A stretch of DNA of 64,000 bases from DASSSY01 sp035708205 (GCA_035708205.1 DASSSY010000001.1:1-64000); one strand, 5' to 3'. Counted from the stretch's first letter, positions 1 to 9,550 are shown. Made by a program: numbers and translations. Notes: generated by a model from the letters alone, not told the origin.

Positions 1-1537
1 CCACATTGGCCAGTAAGGGGTTATAGACATTGCTGGAAAAGCCGTTGGGCCCCTGCCAAATGTAACTGGCGCTGGGGTCGTTCGTGGTGGCCAGCTGAAT
101 ATCATCACCTACACAAGCGGGATTAGGCTGCGCGGTAATATTTAATATTGTTGAACCACTATTAAAATCAGCGAAATAACTAACATTGGCCCCGCGATTT
201 GTATAACCATTAATAACGCCCATTTGAAAATTAGCCGTTGGGTTGTCAATTTTTATTTTGCTGCCCATAGGATAGCTTCCTAATGGTAATGATAAGCGGC
301 AATACATCCATGCCCCGGCAGTTCCGGGCACCGCAGAAAACTGGCTATTGGTCAGGACGTTATTATTGCCATTGACGGAGAACCCACTTTCTCCGCCAGA
401 AGGAACGACAATATTCAGTGATAATGCCCCTTCAACAGAACGGATAAATGATGCTGATTTGCTGCCGGTGCAAATTAATTTTGGTAACAAGATCTGCCCC
501 GTTTGAACGCCGACACCGCTAAGTTGCCAAACGGCTGATGGCGCCGAAGTAGTGATATAAGAGGCGTTTTCATTTAGCGGGATTTGTTGTGTTTCGCCTG
601 CATTTATAGTCGAAACATAAATACCGTCTTTATATACTTTGGTTTTATTTTCAGTGGCGATGACAAACACAATATCACCGGGCATATTCAACAGGCCGTT
701 TATGGCCACATATTCCTTTCCCAAGTATTTTGTAGGTACAATCTGATCGCCTCCAAGGTCATCACCACCGGTATAATACATTGGACCGTCGTCAGAAACG
801 GTAATGGCTATTGGTTTGTCTGAAACAACATGAGAGCCATTTAGATGAGCTGAAGCGGAAGGAGAAGCAGCCGTAACTGCAAAAGTCTGTCCTTTATCCA
901 GCGAAATTGAAAATGGGATGTTAGCTGCATGACCGATTACATTCTTACTTGGCGTGACGGTAATATTGGTATTGTCTTCTGTGGCGACAATATTGAAAGA
1001 TGACAAGAGCACTGAAGAAAAACGAATACTATCATTTGAAAGCACATTTTGTGCAGGAATCCAAAAATCATTACCTAATGCGTATTCCCCTTTTAAATTA
1101 AATATTTCCGGGTCCGGGAAATAACCAACACCGTCGCCGGAAACTTCTTCATAATATGCGGAGACCGGCACATTTGAGGAGATTTTTAAACCATAGTTGA
1201 CCGCTGTATTGGTAGGCTTTGTTTCAATATGGTCTATCCAGTTTGTCAAATCAACCGTTTTTACGGTATTTGCGGGAACATTAACCACCTGATTGGGCAT
1301 TCCACCGTTTGCGGGTTGGCTAATGGTTACAGTTGCCGCCTGATTATAAGCTGTCAACCGCATAACAATTGGCCGGTCACACGGGGGAAGGGGATTTCCG
1401 ATATAGGCAACTTCCGGGGCCGCAAACCAGAAAACCGTATCGGTCTGGGCCATTACTTTTGAGCAATGGCACCATGAAAGGAAGAGCAGCAGGAAGAACA
1501 GGGATGGAAAGGTTTTTGAGTAATAATTTATTGACAT
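1..1537 (-). CDS. secreted IgGFc-binding-domain surface protein, C-terminus cut off by window
   Basis: An open frame runs from the ATG at 1537 to the window edge (512 codons seen), so the protein is partial at its C-terminus. Residues 1-31 form a signal peptide (leucine/phenylalanine-rich core, cleavage after VMA before Gln). The next roughly 440 residues read like the IgGFc-binding N-terminal domain common in Bacteroidota surface proteins, with phrases such as VFWFAAPEVAYIG and YALGNDFWIPAQN. The last visible part (PNPACVGDDIQLATT, then IWQGPNGFSSN) is the start of an Ig-like/PKD module. Such proteins normally end in a gliding-motility or T9SS sorting domain, which would lie to the left of base 1; that is inference. 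Role: probably an adhesin or matrix protein exported by T9SS. The family match is from recognition, not a search. Confidence 0.8.
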   Translation of the reverse strand, partial: MSINYYSKTFPSLFFLLLFLSWCHCSKVMAQTDTVFWFAAPEVAYIGNPLPPCDRPIVMRLTAYNQAATVTISQPANGGMPNQVVNVPANTVKTVDLTNWIDHIETKPTNTAVNYGLKISSNVPVSAYYEEVSGDGVGYFPDPEIFNLKGEYALGNDFWIPAQNVLSNDSIRFSSVLLSSFNIVATEDNTNITVTPSKNVIGHAANIPFSISLDKGQTFAVTAASPSASAHLNGSHVVSDKPIAITVSDDGPMYYTGGDDLGGDQIVPTKYLGKEYVAINGLLNMPGDIVFVIATENKTKVYKDGIYVSTINAGETQQIPLNENASYITTSAPSAVWQLSGVGVQTGQILLPKLICTGSKSASFIRSVEGALSLNIVVPSGGESGFSVNGNNNVLTNSQFSAVPGTAGAWMYCRLSLPLGSYPMGSKIKIDNPTANFQMGVINGYTNRGANVSYFADFNSGSTILNITAQPNPACVGDDIQLATTNDPSASYIWQGPNGFSSNVYNPLLANV

Positions 1538-1655
1538 AAGTAAAAATTTTATTTTGTTATATTTTTGCAACAAGATGATCTTTAGCACGTTACATTTGAT
1601 GCTAAAAGTACAAATTTTAGGGAAATGTCAACGATTTATTTTACTAAAGTCATAA

Positions 1656-1697
1656 ATCATCCGGGCCGGGAAATTTTGATATCCCGGCCCGGATGAT
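1656..1697 (-). terminator. strong hairpin downstream of poxB
   Basis: A perfect 16-bp inverted repeat (1656-1671 and 1682-1697, G+C-rich, 10-base loop) lies 21 bases past the poxB stop. The T-tract on the minus strand is weak, so it is either an intrinsic terminator or a 3'-end stabilising stem. Confidence 0.7.
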
Positions 1698-1717
1698 CAC
1701 GACAACAATTTTTCAGG

Positions 1718-3457
1718 CTAAAATAAGGTTTTTAAATGTCCGATATTACTTTTGACAATATCTATGGCTTCGGTAGATTTGCCATCGGCAATGAGGCGAA
1801 TCATGGTTTTGGCAAAGCCTTTAACCTGGTCAAATTTAATATGTGGCGGCATAGCTAAGGCGTCAGGGTCCGTATAGACATTTACCAAAACCGGCCCCCC
1901 GGTACTCAGTGCCGTTTTTAAAGTAGCCGAGACCTCGTCAGGATGCTCAATCCTGAAAGCATTAAAGCCCATTGCCCTGGCCACCTCATCAAAAGGCGGG
2001 TTCACCATATCCGTTTGCCAGTCCTCATAACCGGCCACTTCCATCTCTAACTTTACCATGCCCAGCACCCGGTTGTTGAATACAATGATCTTTACGGGCA
2101 GCTGGTATTGGGCAATGGTCATCAGGTCGCCGAAAAGCATGGAAATGCCGCCGTCACCGCTAAAGCTGATAACCTGGCGTTCGGGAAAGCTTAAGGAAGC
2201 CCCTATGGCCATTGGCATGGCATTGGCCATGGAGCCGTGATTAAAGGAGCCGGTAAGATAACGGTTTTTCCCGCCCTTGATAAAACGGGCGGCCCAAACG
2301 GCGCTCATGCCGGTATCCACTGTAAAAATGGCATCGTCATCCGCCAGCTCGTTGATGGTATAGGCCACGAATTCAGGATGGATTTTTTGCTCTTCACCCT
2401 TGTTCCGGACATAAGTTAAGAGGTCATCCTCCGTTTTTTTGAAGTTTTCCTGGTTTTCTCTAAGAAAGCTATCATCACTTTTTTCTTTAACCAAGGGTAT
2501 TAGGGCGGCCAACGTATCCTTTATGTCCCCGGCTAAGCCGATGTCGACCTTAGCTCTCCTCCCCAGCCTTTGCGGCTGATGGTCGATCTGCACGATCGTA
2601 TTTTTCTGGGGGAGAAACTCAGTATAAGGAAAATCAGTGCCCAGCATGACCAGCACTTCCGAATCTTTCATGGCATCATAGCCCGATTTATGGCCCAGAA
2701 GCCCGTTCATACCGGCTTTATAGGGATTATCATCCGTTTCAAAGAAGATTTTTCCGCGGAAAGAATAGGTCACCGGCGCTTTTAAAAGACGGGCCAGCTG
2801 CAATACTTCGCTTTTAGCATGCCGGCAGCCATGACCGCAATAAAGGGTGATTTTTTCCTTTGCATTTAAGGTATCCGCCAGTTTTTGCAAGCTGCCGTCG
2901 GTTGGCCGGTAAAGCGATTCAGGACGGTAATTGCGCAGGGAAGTGGAAATATCTTCCGCCTCCGCTGCCGCCACGTCGCCGGGTAAGCCGACAACGGCTA
3001 CCCCTTTTTTCTGGATGGCCTGCTGCAAGGCCATTTGCATAACATGGGCAAATTGCCTGGGTGTGCTTGCGGTGTATACATATTGGCTACAGTCATCAAA
3101 CAATTTCATCGGATTGGTTTCCTGGAAATTATCCTGCCCCAGCTTATCGGTCGTGATGGTGCTGGCAATGGCGATGACCGGGTTACCGGCACGGTTGGCA
3201 TCGTACAGGCCGTTGATGAGATGGACGTGACCGGGACCGCTACTGCCCATGCAGCAGCCGATACCGTTGAGCTCCGCGTCCATCGAGGCCGCATAGGCGC
3301 CCGCTTCTTCATGCCGGACATGAATCCATTGAATACGCCCGTCCCTGCGGATGGCGTCATTGACGGGGTTCAGGCTGTCACCGGTAACGGCATATACTCT
3401 TTTAACACCTGCATTGACCAGCATAGCGACTAATAGATCTGAAACATTTAAAGCCAT
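1718..3457 (-). CDS. poxB: thiamine-diphosphate-dependent pyruvate oxidase / pyruvate dehydrogenase (quinone)
   Basis: The 579-residue protein matches PoxB in length (E. coli 572) and organisation. The N-terminal PYR domain carries VRHEEAGAYAAS with the TPP-activating Glu, a central FAD/nucleotide domain follows, and the C-terminal PP domain has the TPP/Mg motif GDGGISMLFGDL with a downstream NN. The family decarboxylates pyruvate to acetate and CO2 and passes electrons to quinone at the inner membrane. The frame stays open 41 codons further upstream, but that extension crosses the guaA terminator hairpin and runs into guaA, so the ATG at 3457 (MALNVSDLLV) is chosen. The gene follows guaA on the same strand but is separated from it by that terminator, so it is probably transcribed on its own. 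Acetolactate synthase is the main alternative, but the sequence resembles PoxB more. Confidence 0.9.
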   Translation of the reverse strand: MALNVSDLLVAMLVNAGVKRVYAVTGDSLNPVNDAIRRDGRIQWIHVRHEEAGAYAASMDAELNGIGCCMGSSGPGHVHLINGLYDANRAGNPVIAIASTITTDKLGQDNFQETNPMKLFDDCSQYVYTASTPRQFAHVMQMALQQAIQKKGVAVVGLPGDVAAAEAEDISTSLRNYRPESLYRPTDGSLQKLADTLNAKEKITLYCGHGCRHAKSEVLQLARLLKAPVTYSFRGKIFFETDDNPYKAGMNGLLGHKSGYDAMKDSEVLVMLGTDFPYTEFLPQKNTIVQIDHQPQRLGRRAKVDIGLAGDIKDTLAALIPLVKEKSDDSFLRENQENFKKTEDDLLTYVRNKGEEQKIHPEFVAYTINELADDDAIFTVDTGMSAVWAARFIKGGKNRYLTGSFNHGSMANAMPMAIGASLSFPERQVISFSGDGGISMLFGDLMTIAQYQLPVKIIVFNNRVLGMVKLEMEVAGYEDWQTDMVNPPFDEVARAMGFNAFRIEHPDEVSATLKTALSTGGPVLVNVYTDPDALAMPPHIKFDQVKGFAKTMIRLIADGKSTEAIDIVKSNIGHLKTLF

Positions 3458-3510
3458 AGGATTTCTGCTGTTTGAATTGATGAAATATATCATGAGTTCC
3501 AACAAGGTAT

Positions 3511-3548
3511 AAAAAAACGGGCAACCATTGATCGTGGTTGCCCGTTTT
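3511..3548 (-). terminator. intrinsic terminator of guaA
   Basis: A 14-bp perfect stem (3514-3527 with 3535-3548, 7-base loop) is followed on the minus strand by a run of T. It starts 23 bases after the guaA stop and lies upstream of the chosen poxB start, which argues against the longer poxB reading frame. Confidence 0.9.
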
Positions 3549-3570
3549 AACGCCAATTTAAGTAGGATAA

Positions 3571-5103
3571 TTATTCCCATTCGATGGTAGCCGGCGGCTT
3601 GCTGCTGATGTCATACACCACGCGGTTGATGCCGGGAACATGATTAATGATATCGTTGGATATCCTGGCTAGCAATGCATAAGGTAAAGGCGCCCAATCG
3701 GCGGTCATTCCATCTACGGAGGTTACGGCGCGCAGGGCCACCGTATATTCATAGGTCCGCTCATCACCCATAACCCCCACACTTTGCACCGGCAATAAAA
3801 TTGTGCCGGCCTGCCAGACCCTGCCGTATTCGCCGCTTTCCCTGAGATGGCGGGTGTAAATGGCATCGGCTTCCTGAAGCATGGCTACCTTCTCGGGGCT
3901 GACGGCGCCCAGGATCCGGATGCCCAGGCCCGGGCCGGGGAAAGGGTGGCGCATAATAAAGCTGTCTTCCAATCCTAATTCTTGACCAATCCTGCGCACT
4001 TCATCTTTGAATAGGAACCGTAAGGGTTCAATCAATTGCAGTTTCATCAGATCCGGCAGTCCGCCAACATTATGATGGGATTTAATGGTCACGGAAGGGC
4101 CGTTTACCGACACGGATTCGATAACGTCAGGATAGATAGTGCCCTGCCCAAGAAAGTCAACACCTTCAATCTTATGCGCTTCTTCCTGGAAAATGTCGAT
4201 GAACAAGCCGCCGATGATCTTGCGTTTCCGCTCCGGATCGCTCACTTCGGCCAGGTTTTTGTAGAAACGTTCTTTAGCATTGACGCCGTGAACATTCAAC
4301 CCCAGCTTCTTATAATTTTCCAGGACTTCCTCAAATTCATTTTTGCGTAAAAGACCGTTATCGACAAACACGCAATGCAGGCGATTGCCAATCGCCCTGT
4401 GGATCAGAGTGGCGGCAACGGTTGAATCTACACCGCCGCTTAAAGCCATCACCACATTGCTGTTGCCGGCCTGTTGTCGAATATGGGCAATGGTTTCTTC
4501 CACAAATGCCGCCGCTGTGAAATCCCGGGTGCAGCCGCAGACCTCAATGAGGAAATTAGCCAGCATTTTCCGGCCGTCCGCACTGTGCGTGACTTCGGGA
4601 TGGAATTGTAAGCCATAAACCGGTTTTTGATAAACGGTGGCCTTATAAGCCGCCACCGGGATTTGTGCTGTTTTGGCCAATAATTTGAAACCATCCGGCA
4701 GTTGTTTGATACTGTCGCTATGGCTCATCCATACCTGTGAGTGATCGGGAATGTCCTGAAAAAACGGGTCCTCCTCTGTAAATACCACATGAGCACGGCC
4801 ATATTCCCGGCTGGACGATTTGGCCACCAGGCCGTTATTCTGCTGGGCGATCAGCTGGGCACCGTAGCAAACACCTAAAACCGGTACTTTGTTGGCCCAT
4901 TGTGCCACGTCAGGATGGGGGGCGGCATTATCATTAACCGAGCAGGGGCTTCCCGAAAGGATGACGCCCTTAATATCGGGCGTTAGCTCAAAAGGCTTGT
5001 TACATGGGAGAATTTCGCAATATATGTTCAGTTCACGTACCCCTCTAGCAATGAGCTGGGTATATTGAGAACCAAAATCCAAAATGATTATTTTTTCTGA
5101 CAT
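3571..5103 (-). CDS. guaA: GMP synthase (glutamine-hydrolysing)
   Basis: Amidates XMP to GMP using glutamine and ATP, the last step of guanine nucleotide synthesis. The 510 residues hold a class I glutamine amidotransferase domain (nucleophile Cys in GVCYGAQL, His-Glu in FHPEVTHS), then the ATP-pyrophosphatase domain with the PP-loop ALSGGVDSTVAA, and the C-terminal dimerisation domain ending in the conserved KPPATIEWE. All motifs are intact and the length is normal. It follows the DUF3467 gene by 29 bases on the same strand, so the two may be co-transcribed from the promoter at 5510-5517. Its own terminator lies just downstream. Confidence 0.98.
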   Translation of the reverse strand: MSEKIIILDFGSQYTQLIARGVRELNIYCEILPCNKPFELTPDIKGVILSGSPCSVNDNAAPHPDVAQWANKVPVLGVCYGAQLIAQQNNGLVAKSSSREYGRAHVVFTEEDPFFQDIPDHSQVWMSHSDSIKQLPDGFKLLAKTAQIPVAAYKATVYQKPVYGLQFHPEVTHSADGRKMLANFLIEVCGCTRDFTAAAFVEETIAHIRQQAGNSNVVMALSGGVDSTVAATLIHRAIGNRLHCVFVDNGLLRKNEFEEVLENYKKLGLNVHGVNAKERFYKNLAEVSDPERKRKIIGGLFIDIFQEEAHKIEGVDFLGQGTIYPDVIESVSVNGPSVTIKSHHNVGGLPDLMKLQLIEPLRFLFKDEVRRIGQELGLEDSFIMRHPFPGPGLGIRILGAVSPEKVAMLQEADAIYTRHLRESGEYGRVWQAGTILLPVQSVGVMGDERTYEYTVALRAVTSVDGMTADWAPLPYALLARISNDIINHVPGINRVVYDISSKPPATIEWE

Positions 5104-5132
5104 TAAAGGGAAAGATTACTGGAAAATAAGAA

Positions 5133-5465
5133 TTAAGCTTCTGCAGGAGGATTGCCGCCAAAATTGAAGGGAAGGCTCATTTGTTCCTGGTCCTTGATCA
5201 CACCATTTTGCGTTTCATACCGCTTTACATTATCAATTAAGGCGCGCATAAGCTTTTTGGCATGCTGGGGCGTCATCACAATTCTGGATTTTACTTTAGC
5301 TTTGGGCGATCCGGGCATGATATTGACGAAATCAATGACGAATTCGGCAAAAGAATGGGTGATAATAGCCAGGTTGGCATAAGCGCCATCGGCCATTTCT
5401 TCAGTTAATTCGATATTTATCTGTTGTTGCTGATTGGGGTTTTGATCCTGATCCTGATGGTCCAT
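5133..5465 (-). CDS. DUF3467 family protein
   Basis: A 110-residue protein recognised as DUF3467: after a Gln/Asn/Asp-rich start (MDHQDQDQNPNQQQQ) it has the family core INIELTEEMADGAYANLAIITHS, then AEFVIDFVNIMPGSPKAKVKSRIVMTPQHAKKL. The family is small, widespread in bacteria and without an established function. There is no signal peptide or membrane segment, so it is cytoplasmic. It lies upstream of guaA on the same strand (29-base gap) and has its own promoter-like -7 box at 5510-5517. Confidence 0.85.
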   Translation of the reverse strand: MDHQDQDQNPNQQQQINIELTEEMADGAYANLAIITHSFAEFVIDFVNIMPGSPKAKVKSRIVMTPQHAKKLMRALIDNVKRYETQNGVIKDQEQMSLPFNFGGNPPAEA

Positions 5466-5509
5466 TTTTAGTTTTTTATGCGATTTGGAATATAAATGTG
5501 ATTAAGGTG

Positions 5510-5517
5510 CAAAGATA
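5510..5517 (-). promoter_or_regulatory. Bacteroidota -7 box upstream of the DUF3467/guaA genes
   Basis: The minus strand reads TATCTTTG, a full match to TAnnTTTG, 45 bases before the DUF3467 start. No clear -33 TTG was found at the right distance. Confidence 0.5.
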
Positions 5518-5540
5518 ATTGAATAAAGTAAGGAAAAAGG

Positions 5541-6353
5541 CTAACTTTTTTCAGCGGTAAAGTTCAGTCCGAAAAAAAGATATTCCCTTTTCCAGCTGTG
5601 CCGCTGTTGTAATCGCTGTTCTTTTTCCAGGATGGCTTCGGGGTTGCCGGATCTGTACCGGTAAGGCAGATAATAGCGGACATACTGAACAGATTGTTCC
5701 GGAATGTGGAAGCCGTTGCCGGTCAACAGGCCTGACCATTGGGCCAGGCTGCGGATATTTTCATTGCCCAACAAGATTTCTTTCTTTAATTTTTCGTCCC
5801 AAATGGTAATCACACGCTTGTCGCCCCGCCTTTTGTATAATTTTACCCTTTGAATGATGTTATTGCCGTTTTCTTCAACAATAACCAAACGGCCGTTATC
5901 TCTCAGGCTCTTGTGGAATATTTTTAAGGCGTCGTTGATGGGTTCCAGATGGTGTAAAGTATCTTGGATAATGATCCGGTCGTACCGCCCGTCAGCCGGT
6001 GGCTGGTCAAACAGGTTTTCATAGGAACAGGTAAATAAGCCGGAATTTCCGAATTGATTCCAGTAAGTATATCGTTTGTCAATATGTTCATTGTAAAACT
6101 CTAAAGTGGTACCATGGCTAGGAATGCCGTTCATGGCTAAAAACAGGCAGGTGGTACCATAACCGCAACCGCAATCCCAAATGGCTTTTGAAGGGTCGTT
6201 AACCATTTTGGCGACATAACGAAGTCTTTCCAGAAAATAATTTTTCCGAAAGTTGAGCGTACCGGGATCGTCCAGGAATTTATAATAATGATGCATGTCC
6301 GGGCGTTCTTTCAGCTCTTCTAAAAAGAGTTCAAAAAAACGTTCGGGAGACAT
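5541..6353 (-). CDS. class I SAM-dependent methyltransferase
   Basis: The 270-residue protein has a Rossmann SAM-binding motif I, IWDCGCGYGTTCLFLA, around residue 75, then a motif II acidic region (TLEFYN) and a post-motif segment YDRIIIQDTLHHLEP typical of class I methyltransferases. The substrate cannot be read from the sequence. The frame is open to 6545, but a perfect -7 promoter box sits at 6386-6393 inside that extension, so the ATG at 6353 (MSPERFFELF) is preferred. It is divergent from the TPR gene. C-terminal basic stretches (KLYKRRGDKR) may contact an acidic substrate; that is inference. Confidence 0.8.
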   Translation of the reverse strand: MSPERFFELFLEELKERPDMHHYYKFLDDPGTLNFRKNYFLERLRYVAKMVNDPSKAIWDCGCGYGTTCLFLAMNGIPSHGTTLEFYNEHIDKRYTYWNQFGNSGLFTCSYENLFDQPPADGRYDRIIIQDTLHHLEPINDALKIFHKSLRDNGRLVIVEENGNNIIQRVKLYKRRGDKRVITIWDEKLKKEILLGNENIRSLAQWSGLLTGNGFHIPEQSVQYVRYYLPYRYRSGNPEAILEKEQRLQQRHSWKREYLFFGLNFTAEKS

Positions 6354-6385
6354 TTTAAAGATAGGGACCACGTTTTTATTTTGCG

Positions 6386-6393
6386 CAAATGTA
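6386..6393 (-). promoter_or_regulatory. -7 box for the methyltransferase gene
   Basis: The minus strand reads TACATTTG, a perfect TAnnTTTG, 33 bases upstream of the ATG at 6353. It excludes the longer open frame as the real start. Confidence 0.6.
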
Positions 6394-6583
6394 GCTTTTT
6401 TGAAAGAAAATATAATGAATACTTCCGGGGTCTTATCAATCAAAAATGGGTGGAATGGTCGCGGATAGCGCATATTATCGGCATCTTTCATGCGGATGTG
6501 CCAGATCTTTGCTACCTGTAACAGAAAAAAATCTGCAGCTTGCAAGTAATTGTTTTGTACCTTGCAAGTACAATCCGATTTTG

Positions 6584-8344
6584 ATGTATATGCAGGCCGT
6601 TAAGCATTCTTCAGTTAGCTCCATATTCCAAAAATTAAAAATAAGCGTCATTGCCTTCAGTGTTTTTACTATTTGCACCCTGCTCTGTAACAATTTGAAT
6701 GTCAGGGCACAAGGTAAGGACGGCTTAAATCGGTTGACCAATGTGGACTCTTTATATACCCAGGCCCAGGTCACGCTCACCGTGGGCGGCGATATACCCA
6801 AAGCCCTGGCATTATTTAACCGGGTGGTCGCCTTACAGCCGCATAACGCTTCGGCTCACGGGCAGTTAAGCCAGATATACCAGCACCAGGGCAATTATAC
6901 CAGGGCGTTGGAAGAAATTCATTTAGCGCTTGCCGATGATGCGAACAATGAAGATTATCGTAGCCAGTTGGGCGTTTTGCAGGCACAGACCGGGGATTAT
7001 CCGGGCGCTGCAAAAGTATTTCAGTCCCTTGCCGACAGCACTAAAGACGACCCGGCCGGTTATTACCTGAAAGCAGCCTGGGCCTATAACATGGCTAAGG
7101 ATTATCAAAAGGCCATAGCAGCTTTAAACAAGGTCAATATAGACGCTTTGGGGGAGCAAAGAGAGCCAGTTTTAATGGATAAGCTGAAGATCTATGCCCA
7201 TTTAGAAAATGTGGATTCCGTTCTGGGCCTTGCGCGTAAGCTTATTAAACTCAATCCTGAGAATCCCAGCTATTACGTTATAGCCGCTTTTTCCGAGGAA
7301 GAAAAAAAGAATCCACAGGCCGTCATCGCCCTGATGGATACGGCTGTGGCCAGATTTCCAGATAACCCTAAGGTACTTCAACAAGCCATTCTGGCCTATG
7401 ATAAATATGAACCCAGGAAGTTGGAGGGCTTCTATGATAATCTGTTAGCCAGCGAAACCTATTCCGATCAGCAAAAGGCCATTTTATTTTATCCCTTGGT
7501 GGATATACGCAAAAAAGATACGCTTGCGGAGAGCATTCTTGAAGAAAAGCTACCAAAGCTGGCCTTCGGAACACCGCCCAATAAATATGCTATCATGCTG
7601 TATAGTGGCGTCGCTGCGGATAAAGATGGCCTTTCAAAAGGAATAGAGATCCTGAGGAAGGGCATCGCGCTCTACGGCAATGACGACTATCTTTGGAACG
7701 AGCTTTTGAATTTTACACAAAAAGCAGGATCAAAGGACAGTCTCCAGAAATATGTTGATCAGGCCAAAATGGCTTTGCCTCAAAATGCCATTCCTTATTT
7801 TTATCAAGCCTCCATTGATTACGACAAAGGCGATTTGAACGCTTGTATCGGGAACCTGAGATCAGCTGATCGTTATAACGAAAAGGACAGTGTTGTGCAG
7901 GATTTCAACATTTACGCGTTTCTTGCTGAGGTTTACCAGGAACAAAAGATCGTCGACAGCGCGGAGATATATTTCAAGAAGGCGATAGCCATTTACCCGG
8001 ATGCGCCTATGGTTTTGAACAATTACAGCTACCTGCTGGCGGAGCAGGGCAGGGGTCTGGATTCAGCGCTGGCCATGTCGGCGAAATCATTGGCCGCCGC
8101 ACCGGAAGAGGCTACTTTCCTGGACACTTACGGCTGGATTCTGTATAAACAAAAACGCTATGCCGAAGCTAAAACCTATATTGAAAAGGCTATAAAAAAT
8201 ACGGAACAGCCGGATGCCGCTATTTACGAGCATCTCGGAGATATAGAGAACGCCTTAGGGAATCGACGGCAGGCAAGAAAAAATTGGAAGAAATCAAAAA
8301 GCTTGGGCAATACTTCAGAAAAGTTAGAAGAAAAGCTAAGATAA
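6584..8344 (+). CDS. tetratricopeptide-repeat protein with N-terminal membrane/signal segment
   Basis: The chosen start (MYMQAVKHSS) gives 586 residues. Residues about 18-40 are hydrophobic (ISVIAFSVFTICTLL) and end in VRAQG, a probable signal peptide or anchor, so the protein should act in the periplasm. The rest is a helical array of TPR units, for example IPKALALFNRVVALQPHN, YTRALEEIHLALADDANN and, near the end, RYAEAKTYIEKAIKNTEQ with IYEHLGDIENALGNRRQA. TPR arrays are protein-interaction scaffolds; no enzyme domain is visible. The frame extends upstream to 6446, but the first part lacks coding character and overlaps the divergent methyltransferase promoter region. The next gene starts 38 bases downstream and may be co-transcribed. 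Confidence 0.85.
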   Translation: MYMQAVKHSSVSSIFQKLKISVIAFSVFTICTLLCNNLNVRAQGKDGLNRLTNVDSLYTQAQVTLTVGGDIPKALALFNRVVALQPHNASAHGQLSQIYQHQGNYTRALEEIHLALADDANNEDYRSQLGVLQAQTGDYPGAAKVFQSLADSTKDDPAGYYLKAAWAYNMAKDYQKAIAALNKVNIDALGEQREPVLMDKLKIYAHLENVDSVLGLARKLIKLNPENPSYYVIAAFSEEEKKNPQAVIALMDTAVARFPDNPKVLQQAILAYDKYEPRKLEGFYDNLLASETYSDQQKAILFYPLVDIRKKDTLAESILEEKLPKLAFGTPPNKYAIMLYSGVAADKDGLSKGIEILRKGIALYGNDDYLWNELLNFTQKAGSKDSLQKYVDQAKMALPQNAIPYFYQASIDYDKGDLNACIGNLRSADRYNEKDSVVQDFNIYAFLAEVYQEQKIVDSAEIYFKKAIAIYPDAPMVLNNYSYLLAEQGRGLDSALAMSAKSLAAAPEEATFLDTYGWILYKQKRYAEAKTYIEKAIKNTEQPDAAIYEHLGDIENALGNRRQARKNWKKSKSLGNTSEKLEEKLR

Positions 8345-8382
8345 TTATAGTCCGATTACAAAATGAGCATAGTCGTTTTAAT

Positions 8383-9126
8383 ATGAATAGATTTTTATTA
8401 TTAGTTGGTTCCTCAATTTTAATATGCTTATCCTTACGCCCGTCCGCTGCAAAAGCCCAGGACACGGTTTATTATCGCTTGCCCAGGTTGCGGGTGACCG
8501 GTCTGAAAGATTGTGATTATTACAGCGTCAAGACCAAAGACCCGGTCAGTAATAACATCCATGAACTTCAATTCCGTCCTGACGGCCAACAATTGGAAGA
8601 ACAGCACTATTATGTCTTAGACCGGGAAAAGATTAAATATGGCCGTTGGCAGACCTGGTACGCTGACGGCAAGCTGAAAAGCGTCATCAACTATAAGGAT
8701 AACCGGAAGGACGGCATGTTGGAAACTTATTGGCCCAACGGCCAGCTAAAACGCCGGGATACTTTTGTCAACGATTCGTGTATCAGTGGCATTTGTTATG
8801 ATCGGTCGGGTAAGGAACTGAAGCATTTCGATTATGAAACCCCTGCTCATTTTCCAGGCGGGAATGAAGCGCTTTATGATTATCTTTTCAGGAAAATATA
8901 TTTCCCGCAAAGCTTTCAGCCATTGGAAGGAAAAGTGGTGGTCCGGTTCTTAGTTACCGACAGCGGCAAAATCGAGGACCTGACCATCATGAATAACCCC
9001 GAAAAGAACATGGCCGGGCAGGTGCTGCATGCTTTTAAAAAAATGCCCGAATGGGTGCCCGCAACCATTGACGGCGAACCGATGAGCGAATATGTCACCT
9101 TTCCCGTATCGTTTGTCAGGAATTAA
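8383..9126 (+). CDS. secreted protein with MORN/YwqK-like repeats and TonB C-terminal domain
   Basis: The ATG at 8383 opens a clear signal peptide (hydrophobic core LLVGSSILICLSL, cleavage after AKA before Gln); the longer frame overlaps the TPR gene and would bury it. The 247-residue product has MORN/YwqK-like strands in the middle (KYGRWQTWYADGKLKSVINY, then DGMLETYWPNGQLKRRDTF) followed by an energy-transducer TonB C-terminal domain (FPGGNEALYDYLFRKIYFP, then GKVVVRFLVTDSGKIEDL). The combination recurs in Bacteroidota periplasmic proteins; its partner is unknown. There is no N-terminal TonB anchor, so it is probably not a classical TonB. Likely in an operon with the preceding TPR gene. Confidence 0.8.
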   Translation: MNRFLLLVGSSILICLSLRPSAAKAQDTVYYRLPRLRVTGLKDCDYYSVKTKDPVSNNIHELQFRPDGQQLEEQHYYVLDREKIKYGRWQTWYADGKLKSVINYKDNRKDGMLETYWPNGQLKRRDTFVNDSCISGICYDRSGKELKHFDYETPAHFPGGNEALYDYLFRKIYFPQSFQPLEGKVVVRFLVTDSGKIEDLTIMNNPEKNMAGQVLHAFKKMPEWVPATIDGEPMSEYVTFPVSFVRN

Positions 9127-9484
9127 GGACCGTCAATGTAGGTCAATGTAAGCTCATTACCGCTAAAAGGGTATTTTATACGAATGTGTAGGCCATTCTG
9201 AGCTTGGTGTCCTGCTGGAGCAATTTGGCGACCGGTAACTCCGGGGAATCGCTTTTGCCGTTGGCAGGCGGAGCTTCGGCGCCGGCAAGACCCCGGTATC
9301 CTGGTAGCACAAGTGGCGTTAAAAATAAAATCGGTCGGAAAGTGCCGGAGCATTGGCGGAGCTCGGCTTTCCGGGAAGTGCCCAGGAAAGATAACGGGTT
9401 CGTCGCCCCTGGAATACAAACGTCAGCATCATCAGGAAGCAGCCGGCTAATGATCGGAAATTTTTAAAAAAAACAGGTAAATAA
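9127..9484. other. intergenic stretch without recognisable gene
   Basis: About 360 bases between the TonB-domain gene and the ArsR promoter. Open frames on both strands exist but their translations are Arg/Ser/Pro-rich and match nothing I recognise. A short GTCAATGTA direct repeat occurs near 9133. No RNA gene or terminator is evident. Confidence 0.5.
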
Positions 9485-9515
9485 TTGCGAAACCGGAAAG
9501 TTGCGCTTATATTTG
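9485..9515 (+). promoter_or_regulatory. promoter of the ArsR-SRPBCC operon
   Basis: TTG at 9485-9487, 20-base spacer, then TATATTTG at 9508-9515: a textbook Bacteroidota -33/-7 pair. It ends 35 bases before the ATG at 9551 and overlaps the upstream alternative start at 9485, which it rules out. Confidence 0.75.
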
Positions 9516-9550
9516 CAACCGAAAAGTTTCTTGATGTAACTTACAAACGG

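Noticed and set aside
2058..3433. Several plus-strand open frames inside poxB
   Set aside because: They are antisense shadows of a well-conserved gene.
3458..3580. Extended N-terminus of poxB
   Set aside because: It overlaps guaA and the guaA terminator and has no family resemblance.
9123..9467. Open frames on both strands between the TonB-domain gene and the ArsR promoter
   Set aside because: Low-complexity Arg/Ser/Pro-rich translations overlap each other and match no family.
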